Positions 13,451 through 20,507 of a stretch of 34,884 bases of DNA are shown here, in pieces. Position numbers and translations under genes: made by a program. Each line of letters begins with the position of its first letter. Position 1 is the first letter of the stretch. This DNA comes from Clostridia bacterium (GTDB lineage Bacteria > Bacillota > Clostridia > Oscillospirales > Acutalibacteraceae): NCBI GenBank assembly GCA_017410605.1, contig JAFQQN010000007.1:1-34884 (forward strand). The letters run 5' to 3'. Below the pieces are notes generated by a model that was not told the DNA's origin, searched no databases, and worked only from the letters and a program-made list of their open reading frames with translations.

Positions 13451-14121
13451 AGAAGATAATTACTTTACTGATTATGCTCGTGCTACTCCTCTCCTCTACC
13501 GTAACGGTGTTTGCGGCAGACGGCAAGGTAACGTACAGCGGCAACGCAGGAAACTTTGTATTTGAACCCGGCAGTGAACATTCGCTTACCGATCTGTTCC
13601 CAAATTTTAAGGGTGTTATGCCCGGTGATACCTTAACGCAGAAAATCACTGTAAAGAATAATGCGGATAACAAGGTTAAGGTAAAGATCTATATTCGTTC
13701 TCTCGGCGCTCACGAGGATTCTGTGGAGTTCCTTTCACAGCTCGGTCTAAAGGTGCAAAAAAGCGAAGAAAACGAAATGGCATATATGTTTGATGCTGCC
13801 GTCAATGAAACGGCTCAGCTTACTGACTGGGTATGCCTTGGCACACTCTATTCGGGCGGCGAGGTTAATTTAGATGTAACCTTATCTGTTCCCGTTGAAC
13901 TGGATAACGAATATCAAAATAAAATTGGACTATTAGATTGGGAATTTATGGTTGAAGAGCTTCCAATAGAGGAAAGCGACCCAAATCCGCCGCAAACAGG
14001 CGACAACAGTAATATTACATTGTGCTTAACCCTTATGCTATGTTGCGTGGCCACAATAATTATTATTTTATTATGGCGCAGAAATGATAAGGAACAAGAA
14101 AAAATTAACGCCAAACACTAA
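13447..14121 (+). CDS. Surface protein E: PPQTG-anchored wall protein
   Basis: This 224-aa protein has a classical Sec signal peptide (1-23, ending TVTVFA), unlike the SipW-type segments around it. The mature domain contains MPGDTLTQKITVKNNADNKVKVKIYI, a beta-sandwich pattern of proteins that bind or resemble TasA-like subunits. At the C-terminus PNPPQTGD (PPQTG at 181-185) is followed by a hydrophobic segment (about 189-209) and WRRNDKEQEK, a complete sortase sorting signal of the clostridial (S/P)PxTG kind. The start overlaps the stop of gene D by four bases. It is the only wall-anchored product of the locus, so it may tie the fibre to peptidoglycan, as TapA helps do in Bacillus by another route. 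No sortase is encoded in this window. Confidence 0.8.
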   Translation: MKKIITLLIMLVLLLSSTVTVFAADGKVTYSGNAGNFVFEPGSEHSLTDLFPNFKGVMPGDTLTQKITVKNNADNKVKVKIYIRSLGAHEDSVEFLSQLGLKVQKSEENEMAYMFDAAVNETAQLTDWVCLGTLYSGGEVNLDVTLSVPVELDNEYQNKIGLLDWEFMVEELPIEESDPNPPQTGDNSNITLCLTLMLCCVATIIIILLWRRNDKEQEKINAKH

Positions 14122-14138
14122 GCAAGGAGGAATTAGGC

Positions 14139-14783
14139 GTGAAGTCCACAGCAAAAAACAAAGCCTATTTAAAAATAGCCTTAGCTCTTAGTTTATGTGC
14201 CATGGTTATTTGGACTATTCTGGGTACAAGTACTTCCTTAGCATGGTTTACAGATACCTCGCCCGAAATCAACAATATCTTTCATTTTGCTGATTTTAAG
14301 CTGGAGGTTTCACACCAATTAGAAGACGGTTCTTGGGAAATAATTGATGAAAAAACCACCGTTTTTAACGATAAGGCACTTTATGAACCGGGCTATGTTC
14401 AAATTGTTTATTTAAAGGTAAAAAACAAAGGAACTGTACCTTTTAAATTTCACACGGCTGTTAATGTAAACGGCTCTGTAGTTGCAACCAATGTATTCGG
14501 TCAGAAATTTATGTTGCAGGAACACCTGAAGTTTGGTATTTTAACCTCTAATTCCGAAAGCGAAATAAAAAAAAGCGTCGCTCGGCGTAATGCGGCGGTA
14601 GAAATTGCTAATATGCCCTTAGAAAACTATTCTACTAATACCTTTGTTTTATTGCCTGAAACCTCTAAGTATATTGCGCTTATTGTGCGTATGCCCGAAG
14701 AGATAGATAACAAAGCTAACTATCGCGGTAACATTGCCCCAAAGGTAGAACTGGGTATTACCGTTAAAGCAGACCAAATTTAA
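14139..14783 (+). CDS. Exported protein F with SipW-type signal
   Basis: This 214-aa protein begins with GTG at 14139 behind AAGGAGG, 18 bp after gene E. Residues 11-37 are a hydrophobic signal core ending TSTSLAWFTDTSPEINNIF, the SipW-type sequence. The mature part has a LYEPGYVQIVYLKVKNKGTV segment paralleling the LWEPG stretches of A and C, and ends in VELGITVKADQI, again as in TasA/camelysin-like domains. There are no repeats and no anchor, so it is close to a bare head domain of A or C and could be a structural subunit. Codon use is AT-rich compared with B. Confidence 0.78.
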   Translation: MKSTAKNKAYLKIALALSLCAMVIWTILGTSTSLAWFTDTSPEINNIFHFADFKLEVSHQLEDGSWEIIDEKTTVFNDKALYEPGYVQIVYLKVKNKGTVPFKFHTAVNVNGSVVATNVFGQKFMLQEHLKFGILTSNSESEIKKSVARRNAAVEIANMPLENYSTNTFVLLPETSKYIALIVRMPEEIDNKANYRGNIAPKVELGITVKADQI

Positions 14784-14829
14784 AAACAATGATCGGCGAG
14801 GCGAAATTTTTTGAAAGGAGGCTGATCTT

Positions 14830-15660
14830 GTGAGAAAATTTATAAGACAACTTTCTTATATACCAAAGCATCAAAAAATCAGCGAAAAAACAATGCTTAC
14901 TCGCATTGCAACAACCATAACTATAGTACTTATATGCCTGGTGTCAATGAGTGTTACGGCCTATGCGCATTTTTCTTGCAATATAGCCTCTTCTCTTAAC
15001 ACTATAAAAGCGGCAACCTTTGAAGCCTCTATTGAAATTAATGATAGTAACGGCAACTCAGTGACGGTTGACACAACCAACCCCGGAATTGGCAGTGCAG
15101 AACTCAAGGGCGGAGAAGCATACAAAATTACCCTAAAACACTCCCCAAGCAGTACCGCAAAAACCGGTTTTGTTATTATAACCGCTGAAAACTGTAATAG
15201 CAGCTACCACACACAGCAGTTGGGTAAAGACGGAAGCGGAAACACTGAAACTATTAGCTTTTCTGTTGAAGTTAATGCCGATACCGTAATAAGCTTTAGT
15301 TCCAATTGGGGCACCTCTTGTTATTATGACCTTTATAAAAAAAGTGGAGATAAAGAACCGCTGTATATTACACAAGGCGAGGATATTAAGATTTCGATTG
15401 ATAACATAGAAGAAGCTAAGCCTATAGAAAACAGCAATACTTCTTCTGAGGTTCATACTGAAAGGTTAGAACAGGTGACCTCTTCTAACCTTTCAAGCAC
15501 AGACTCTTCATATACCGAAAGTGCTGTAAGCAGTGAACTCCAAACAACAAACGAGTCGGCGACCCAAGAAATACAAGAAGTAGCCGAAACAACAAGTGAC
15601 ACTTCCTCCGAAAGCTCAGTGGCAACAAACACACCAACTACCGAGGGAATAGAACAATGA
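14830..15660 (+). CDS. Exported protein G with SipW-like signal and Ser/Thr/Glu-rich tail
   Basis: The 276-aa product starts with GTG behind AAAGGAGG (14813-14820). A 24-residue basic stretch precedes the hydrophobic segment (about 25-46), ending SVTAYAHFSCNIASSLNTIK then AATFEASIEI, a variant of the SipW-type pattern. One beta-rich domain follows (to about 195), with GGEAYKITLKHSPSS and TGFVIITAENC. From about 198 to the end the sequence is low-complexity Ser/Thr/Glu, like a flexible or glycosylatable stalk, with no sorting signal. The stop overlaps the start of gene H (ATGA). I do not recognise the domain beyond its general resemblance to other proteins of the locus. Confidence 0.7.
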   Translation: MRKFIRQLSYIPKHQKISEKTMLTRIATTITIVLICLVSMSVTAYAHFSCNIASSLNTIKAATFEASIEINDSNGNSVTVDTTNPGIGSAELKGGEAYKITLKHSPSSTAKTGFVIITAENCNSSYHTQQLGKDGSGNTETISFSVEVNADTVISFSSNWGTSCYYDLYKKSGDKEPLYITQGEDIKISIDNIEEAKPIENSNTSSEVHTERLEQVTSSNLSSTDSSYTESAVSSELQTTNESATQEIQEVAETTSDTSSESSVATNTPTTEGIEQ

Positions 15661-15971
15661 AATTGAATATATTTAAAAAGCTTTTTGGTTTTTTCTCCTT
15701 CAGCTCTCTTAAAAAGTTTTTTTTAGATAAGTGCTCTAAGCTTAGAAATACCACTAAAGCAGAACAATTTGAGCGTTGTATATTATGTGGCATATTAACC
15801 GACATACCAATATCTACTCCTCTGGAATTTCGTGAAAATTATGAAGTAGGCTGTGGACAAATGTGTTACGATTGTCACCAAATGTTACAACAAGATTTTA
15901 ACGAAAATACTCTTTCTAATGAACAAATTATGTTAGCTGTGGCAAAAAGTATTGAAGAAAGCAAAGAATAA
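15657..15971 (+). CDS. Small cysteine-rich protein H, unknown
   Basis: This 104-aa protein has no signal peptide. An N-terminal amphipathic Lys/Phe stretch (LNIFKKLFGFFSFSSLKKFF) is followed by CILC (Cys41, Cys44) and CGQMCYDC (Cys66, Cys70, Cys73), which could bind zinc, then an acidic helical tail. The start codon overlaps the stop of gene G (ATGA), so translation is coupled to an exported protein although H itself looks cytosolic or peripherally membrane-bound. A 19-bp terminator lies about 120 bp downstream. I cannot assign a function; a chaperone-like or regulatory partner of the surface system is only a guess. Confidence 0.65.
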   Translation: MKLNIFKKLFGFFSFSSLKKFFLDKCSKLRNTTKAEQFERCILCGILTDIPISTPLEFRENYEVGCGQMCYDCHQMLQQDFNENTLSNEQIMLAVAKSIEESKE

Positions 15972-16088
15972 GTTTAACCATATTGCATTATTCAGGCAAA
16001 CTAACAATATACCATTTTTAATAAACCCACCAAGAAAGGGACTGTAAAAAACTAAACATACTCCCCCTTAAAATAAGCCAATTTGTGA

Positions 16089-16135
16089 AAAAAGTGTATT
16101 ATAGAGTAGTCTCAGAACTCTATAATACACTTTTT
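16089..16135. terminator. Strong bidirectional terminator closing the surface locus
   Basis: A perfect 19-bp stem (16089-16107 with 16117-16135) around a 9-nt loop is bordered by A-rich and T-rich ends, so it can act on both the surface operon and the minus-strand acyltransferase transcript. Confidence 0.9.
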
Positions 16136-16194
16136 GTATTTTTATATATTTTTTATAAAATAGCACAAATTTATTCGCCTCAACCGGACGTAGG

Positions 16195-16316
16195 AGAAAA
16201 ACGCGTGGCGTTTTATCCAATTCCGTATAAAAATCGGTTTTAGTTTAATTTTTACCCCGAAGCCATAAGGTTATTGAAGAACGTAGGGGGAAAAAGCGTA
16301 CGGCAAAGCCGTACGA
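16195..16316. repeat. Palindromic intergenic element of the same general style
   Basis: Contains AAAACGC-GTG-GCGTTTT (16198-16214) and CGTACGGC-AAA-GCCGTACG (16297-16315), each following a similar ACGTAGG-(A/G)-G-purine-AAAA motif. The AAA-looped stem recalls hairpins in the three large repeats. The rest of the gap 15972-16360 shows no gene. Confidence 0.45.
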
Positions 16317-16360
16317 ATAAAGAATGCAATCACTTCACTAATGAATAATGAAAATTTTCA

Positions 16361-17494
16361 CTACTTTTTGCTTTTTGCTGTTAACTTTTTTGCGGCAAAG
16401 GAACAGGCAAATTCAAGCAAAAATTGAAGCTTACTTAAAACATAAGACAGTAACAAAGAGCATACAAACACTGCCGGAACAATGAGGAAATAGTAAAACA
16501 GGCAATCGGTAGCCTTTGGGAACCTTTCGGTTAAAATGGGGTAAAAAATGCTATCAAAAATCCAAGAAAGAAGATATGCGCCAAAACAAAGAGATGACAT
16601 TTTTTTAAGTAAAACCGTAATTACTTTTGGAAAACAGGTATAGCTTATATTTATAAACAGAATAAATACAAGTGTAGTAATTATAACACTGAAAAGTGAC
16701 TGATAAGCACACCAATCGCCCCAAACAAAATTAATTTTATATGACCGCCAAAAAGAATATGCAGCCGAAATTAAGGTTGTGACGAAAATTAACAACACAT
16801 TAAAAAAAGGCTTGATTTTAGGCTTAAATTCACTTAAATAACTACCAATGAAATAATAGGTCACCGGGTAAATTCCTGTCCACCACTGGGGAATTATTTT
16901 TTGATAGGCATTTGATAGAGAAGGCTGATGCCACCACTCCCCTCCCGTAAAAGAAAAGTTATAAGCATTAACCACCGAAGGCAGAGCAGTAATTATAATA
17001 AACACCAATACTAAAAATTGTTTCCACCTTTTAGACGGTATATTATTGTATATAAGATTTAAAAATGGAACCAGCAAAAAGAATGAAATATACATTTCAA
17101 CATACCATGAATAGGGTGCGCCGGAAAATTCTAACACAGAAAATAAAAGCTTCTTAATGCTAAAGGCTTCCTTTAAAAAAATCACAGAAAAACTTATGCA
17201 AAAAACACTAGCCAAAACATATGTCAAATAGGTTTTACCCAGCTTTTTATAATATTTAACAGAAAGCTCTTTTTTTCGCATCAAATAACCCGAAAGCGTC
17301 ATAAACAGTGGCACACAAATTATTGAAAAATTACGCATAAATGTCATTACAAACATTCTTGGTCCTTCAACAGCCACGTAATAATACCCACTATTTAAGA
17401 AAAAATGCACCGAAACAACAAGAAAAAAGGCAAGACAGCGTATAATATCTGCCCCAACATTTCTTTCGTTTTTAACTAACTGCTCATTGTTCAT
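16361..17494 (-). CDS. Membrane acyltransferase, acyltransferase-3 family
   Basis: This 377-aa protein has about ten hydrophobic segments. The first holds the family signature Arg-x10-His (Arg19 to His30 in IIRCLAFFLVVSVH), followed by VPLFMTLSGYLMRKK, typical of the OafA/YrhL-like acyltransferase-3 family that transfers O-acyl groups to surface polysaccharides or other envelope molecules. A SWYVEMYISFFLLVPFLN stretch matches the later conserved WY(L/V) block. The gene follows the iron alcohol dehydrogenase by 43 bp on the same strand and may share its transcript, though no functional link is obvious. The acceptor cannot be told. The tail is short and basic (AAKKLTAKSKK). Confidence 0.85.
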   Translation of the reverse strand: MNNEQLVKNERNVGADIIRCLAFFLVVSVHFFLNSGYYYVAVEGPRMFVMTFMRNFSIICVPLFMTLSGYLMRKKELSVKYYKKLGKTYLTYVLASVFCISFSVIFLKEAFSIKKLLFSVLEFSGAPYSWYVEMYISFFLLVPFLNLIYNNIPSKRWKQFLVLVFIIITALPSVVNAYNFSFTGGEWWHQPSLSNAYQKIIPQWWTGIYPVTYYFIGSYLSEFKPKIKPFFNVLLIFVTTLISAAYSFWRSYKINFVWGDWCAYQSLFSVIITTLVFILFINISYTCFPKVITVLLKKMSSLCFGAYLLSWIFDSIFYPILTERFPKATDCLFYYFLIVPAVFVCSLLLSYVLSKLQFLLEFACSFAAKKLTAKSKK

Positions 17495-17537
17495 TTACCT
17501 TTACTCTCCCATAAAGACAGTTTTTACTAATAACACC

Positions 17538-18704
17538 TTACATACTTCTTTTTAAAATTTCTTTAATTTCTTCCTTGGTTAAAACCTTATAACCGCCGGT
17601 ATTTATAAAGGTGCCCTCAGTAATTCCGTCAAGCATTTCTTCCTTTACACCAAGCTCTTTAAGGCTCATAACAAGACCAAGACTCTTCATCCACTTTTCC
17701 ATTGCATCAAAGCCCTCTAGGGCAATTTGCTCATCTGTTTTACCTGTGCTTTCCACATTCCACACATTTATAGCAAACCTTTTAAACTTTGATAAACCAT
17801 AGGTATAAATATACTTATAGTAAGGAAGTGAAACTGCGGCAAGGGTCATACCGTGTGTAGCATCTGTATATGCGCTTACCGAATGACCAAACATATGCAC
17901 CATCCAATCGGTTGCCTTTCCCTTTGCAACAAGGGTATTAAGTGCCCAGGTGGCTATCCACATAATATTACTACGGGCTTCATAATCCTCAGGATTTTTC
18001 ACAGCCACCCCTGAAGAAACTATAAGGGACTTCAACAGCCCCTCCATAATATAATCAGAGGTGTTGTCATCTGTTCCTGAAAAATACTGTTCACAAATAT
18101 GGCTGAATATATCAAATATTCCTGCTACCATTTGATATTTTGGTAAGGTATATGTATAAACGGGGTTTAAAATTGAAAATTTAGGAAAGACATTATCGCC
18201 AAAGGTGTGCGCTATTTTCAGCTTTTGCTCAGAATGGGTTATAACCGAACCGCCGTTCATTTCGCTGCCTGTTCCCACCATTGTAAGCACACAGCCAACA
18301 GGCACAAGCTCATTCCCAACATCCTCTAAACGTACAAAATATTTTTCCCAAGGGTCCTCCTTACAGTGAATGGAAACTGAAAGCGCCTTAGCATAATCAC
18401 AAACACTTCCACCGCCAACTGCCAAAATAAAATCAGCCTTTCCATCTCTTGCCCTTTGACAGCCCTCATAAAGCTTACTTACGGTTGGGTTGGGCATTAC
18501 TCCCCCATCTTCAATAATTGTTTTACCGCACTTTTTTAAAATTGAAATAACCGTTTCATAAATTCCAAACTTCTTAATAGAGCCGCCGCCATAAACCAAA
18601 AGCACATTCCGACCGTACTTTTTAAGCTCTGCTTCTAAATTATCCATAGCGTTTTGACCAAAATATAATCTTGTAGGGTTCGAATAACAAATATCACCTA
18701 GCAT
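17538..18704 (-). CDS. Iron-containing alcohol dehydrogenase (butanol dehydrogenase-like)
   Basis: This 388-aa cytosolic oxidoreductase of the group III (iron) alcohol dehydrogenase family has the usual length. GGGS at 97-100 belongs to the nucleotide-binding half. The metal-binding set is visible as Asp198 and His202 (FDIFSH), His270 (MVHMFGH) and His284 (DATHG), with spacing matching the YqhD/BdhA group. Such enzymes reduce aldehydes to alcohols with NAD(P)H in fermentation or aldehyde detoxification. AGGAGAA precedes the ATG and a promoter lies about 40 bp upstream. The exact substrate cannot be read from sequence. Confidence 0.9.
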   Translation of the reverse strand: MLGDICYSNPTRLYFGQNAMDNLEAELKKYGRNVLLVYGGGSIKKFGIYETVISILKKCGKTIIEDGGVMPNPTVSKLYEGCQRARDGKADFILAVGGGSVCDYAKALSVSIHCKEDPWEKYFVRLEDVGNELVPVGCVLTMVGTGSEMNGGSVITHSEQKLKIAHTFGDNVFPKFSILNPVYTYTLPKYQMVAGIFDIFSHICEQYFSGTDDNTSDYIMEGLLKSLIVSSGVAVKNPEDYEARSNIMWIATWALNTLVAKGKATDWMVHMFGHSVSAYTDATHGMTLAAVSLPYYKYIYTYGLSKFKRFAINVWNVESTGKTDEQIALEGFDAMEKWMKSLGLVMSLKELGVKEEMLDGITEGTFINTGGYKVLTKEEIKEILKRSM

Positions 18705-18742
18705 AATTAATTCTCCTTAAACATTCATTTAAAACTATGTTT

Positions 18743-18771
18743 ATTATAACATTATAAATCATTTGTAACAA
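18743..18771 (-). promoter_or_regulatory. Promoter of the alcohol dehydrogenase gene
   Basis: Minus-strand TTGTTA (18766-18771), 17 bp, TATAAT (18743-18748). Confidence 0.6.
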
Positions 18772-18803
18772 TACTTTTTAATCATTTTTATTAATAACCA
18801 AAC

Positions 18804-18829
18804 AAAAAAAGAGCGGAATAAAACCGCTC
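18804..18829 (-). terminator. Minus-strand terminator with no clear gene before it
   Basis: GAGCGG (18811-18816) and CCGCTC (18824-18829) form a stem followed on the minus strand by seven T. It would end transcripts arriving from the FkbM gene at 19372. Confidence 0.7.
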
Positions 18830-18941
18830 AACAAATTTATTTTAACACATTACGACATTACAGTCAACAGCAAATTGACATAATGCATAAAATTCTATGT
18901 AATCAACAAGCCAAACTAGTAAACTTTGTATAAATTATGCA

Positions 18942-19342
18942 TTGAAATATGCTTAAAAATATGTTAAATTATAACCAGAGAAAGGAAAGGGTGAGACCAA
19001 TGTACAGGTAAATCCTTAAGACTTTAAAGGTTTTAATTTAAGGCAAAAATTTAAAACATTCGGGTTAAAATTCCCAGTAAAAAAATTTTGAATATAATTA
19101 ACATAAACATTCTTAAATTAAAGCTAAAAAGTCTTGAAGCCTTAAAGAATCTGCAATACATAAAAGAATTCCGCTTTTCGGAAAAAATGAAATGTGTTAA
19201 AGGTAGGTGAAAGAAGAAGGCTTCGCATACAACAGAAAGAGAGGTAGCTAAAAAGATGTTGGATATCAAGAGTGAACAGAAATAACCCTTGGCCAGTATG
19301 AGATGTGTAAAGAAACATCGGTCAAGGGTTATTTCTTTTTTT
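18942..19342 (+). other. Possible plus-strand non-coding transcript or decayed gene
   Basis: TTGAAA (18942-18947), 17 bp, TAAATT (18965-18970) could be a promoter, and a strong terminator ends at 19342. Between them the frames are broken by stops. The last part can be read, across a TGA, as a lysine-rich peptide ending EREVAKKMLDIKSEQK, which loosely recalls the C-termini of PD-(D/E)XK (Rpn-type) transposase-like proteins. Either a small RNA or a gene remnant is possible; neither is firm. Confidence 0.3.
19280..19342 (+). terminator. Strong plus-strand terminator
   Basis: AAATAACCCTTGGCC (19280-19294) pairs with GGTCAAGGGTTATTT (19320-19334), 15 positions with one G-T; an inner GATGT/ACATC hairpin lies in the loop, and CTTTTTTT follows. 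No intact plus-strand gene precedes it. Confidence 0.85.
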
Positions 19343-19371
19343 GCTAGATTTGCACCCGTTGGGGTGTTTTT

Positions 19372-20406
19372 TTATTTTATACATATACAGTTAACGTCCC
19401 AAGCGGGGAAGCAAGAATGATGCCTTATATAAATTTTATATGAGGGGTTAATGCTGTTAACTAACAGAGGTATTTTAAAAATATCATACGCGGTATGGTA
19501 ACAGGCAATATGCAATTTTGGGCTGCAAGTTTTGATTATTTGTTTGCCGCCCTCAATAGCCTTAATTTCACTTCCCTCAATATCCATTTTAATAAAGGTT
19601 GGCTTAAAGCCGTTGCAAAGGTTGGCTATGGTAAGCGCTTCTATTTCAGTCATTTTTGTTTCAGCACTGTTTCCCCTGCCGTGATTAGCCGAAATTAAAA
19701 CTGTTTCTTTTATTTTTGAAACTGCTGCATTAATACATTTTACATTTTCATAACCGCTAACATTTTCACAAAGCTTTTTAAAATTCCGTTTATCTGGCTC
19801 TACTGCCATAATGCTATTATAACCGTTTGAAAAGCTTATAAACTCTTCAACTGTGTCCCCCACAAAGGCACCTAAATCTAAAAAGCTTTCATTGTTATTA
19901 AGTGATAAAAGCTCGAAAACCTCTTCCCTGCTGCTTTCGGCTTTTAAAAGATACTCAAGCTTTCCTGTTAGCTTAAACATAACGATATTATAAAAAACAT
20001 TTTTAGAATTTTCATCTGCTAAAAGGTTATAGGCTTTTTCAAGCAATTCTTTGTTTCGTCTTGCAAAACCTATGTCGAAAATTTCCTCCCCCAAAACAGG
20101 AACGTCGGGGATATATAGTTCGTTTTCTTTTGTTAGGCTTTTCACATTTTCCATAACCGATTCAAGATGACTGCCAAAGCAGACTAAAATAATCATATCA
20201 CCTAATTTTTCTTTAAGGTTATCATAATCGCTCACAGGAAAACCGCCGTATATTTTTCCTTTTTTAAAACCGAACGAAGAAAAAACTCCCGAAACTTTAA
20301 CACCGTCTTTACCAAGCCTCCTAAGGGTTTTATCTGCCCCGTTACCGGTGCCGTAAAGCACTATAGGCTTTGTGGCATTTTTTAAATATGTCCATAAATC
20401 TTCCAT
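19372..20406 (-). CDS. FkbM-family methyltransferase
   Basis: This 344-aa protein has an N-terminal segment resembling a small nucleotide-binding Rossmann unit (VLYGTGNGADKTLRRL, 16-31) and a C-terminal FkbM methyltransferase domain: LDLGAFVGDT (176-185) as the AdoMet loop, AVEPD (201-205), KMDIEGSE (273-280), and the family's closing YIRHHS segment. FkbM enzymes O-methylate sugars or secondary metabolites. The same two-domain form is common near glycan or capsule genes in clostridia, but no such cluster lies here; neighbours are an antiporter and a non-coding stretch. It probably acts in the cytosol; substrate unknown. Confidence 0.87.
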   Translation of the reverse strand: MEDLWTYLKNATKPIVLYGTGNGADKTLRRLGKDGVKVSGVFSSFGFKKGKIYGGFPVSDYDNLKEKLGDMIILVCFGSHLESVMENVKSLTKENELYIPDVPVLGEEIFDIGFARRNKELLEKAYNLLADENSKNVFYNIVMFKLTGKLEYLLKAESSREEVFELLSLNNNESFLDLGAFVGDTVEEFISFSNGYNSIMAVEPDKRNFKKLCENVSGYENVKCINAAVSKIKETVLISANHGRGNSAETKMTEIEALTIANLCNGFKPTFIKMDIEGSEIKAIEGGKQIIKTCSPKLHIACYHTAYDIFKIPLLVNSINPSYKIYIRHHSCFPAWDVNCICIK

Positions 20407-20474
20407 TTATAATACTCCAAATTAAGATATATCATTAGTATAGCATTAATTTTTCTTTAAAGCAACCGCTATAT

Positions 20475-20501
20475 AAAAAGAAGACAGCCGAAGCTGTCTT
20501 C
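20475..20501 (-). terminator. Terminator of the antiporter gene
   Basis: GAAGACAGC (20480-20488) and GCTGTCTTC (20493-20501) form a 9-bp stem with a UUCG tetraloop on the minus strand, followed by five T. Confidence 0.88.
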
Positions 20502-20507
20502 AAAAAT

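Noticed and set aside
19051..19269. Minus-strand 72-codon frame between the alcohol dehydrogenase and FkbM genes
   Set aside because: Phe/Leu-rich by AT composition only, no upstream ribosome binding site, no family resemblance.
18942..19280. Intact protein gene on the plus strand
   Set aside because: The only ATG with a purine-rich upstream stretch (MYR then stop) ends at once, and all frames contain stops before the terminator.
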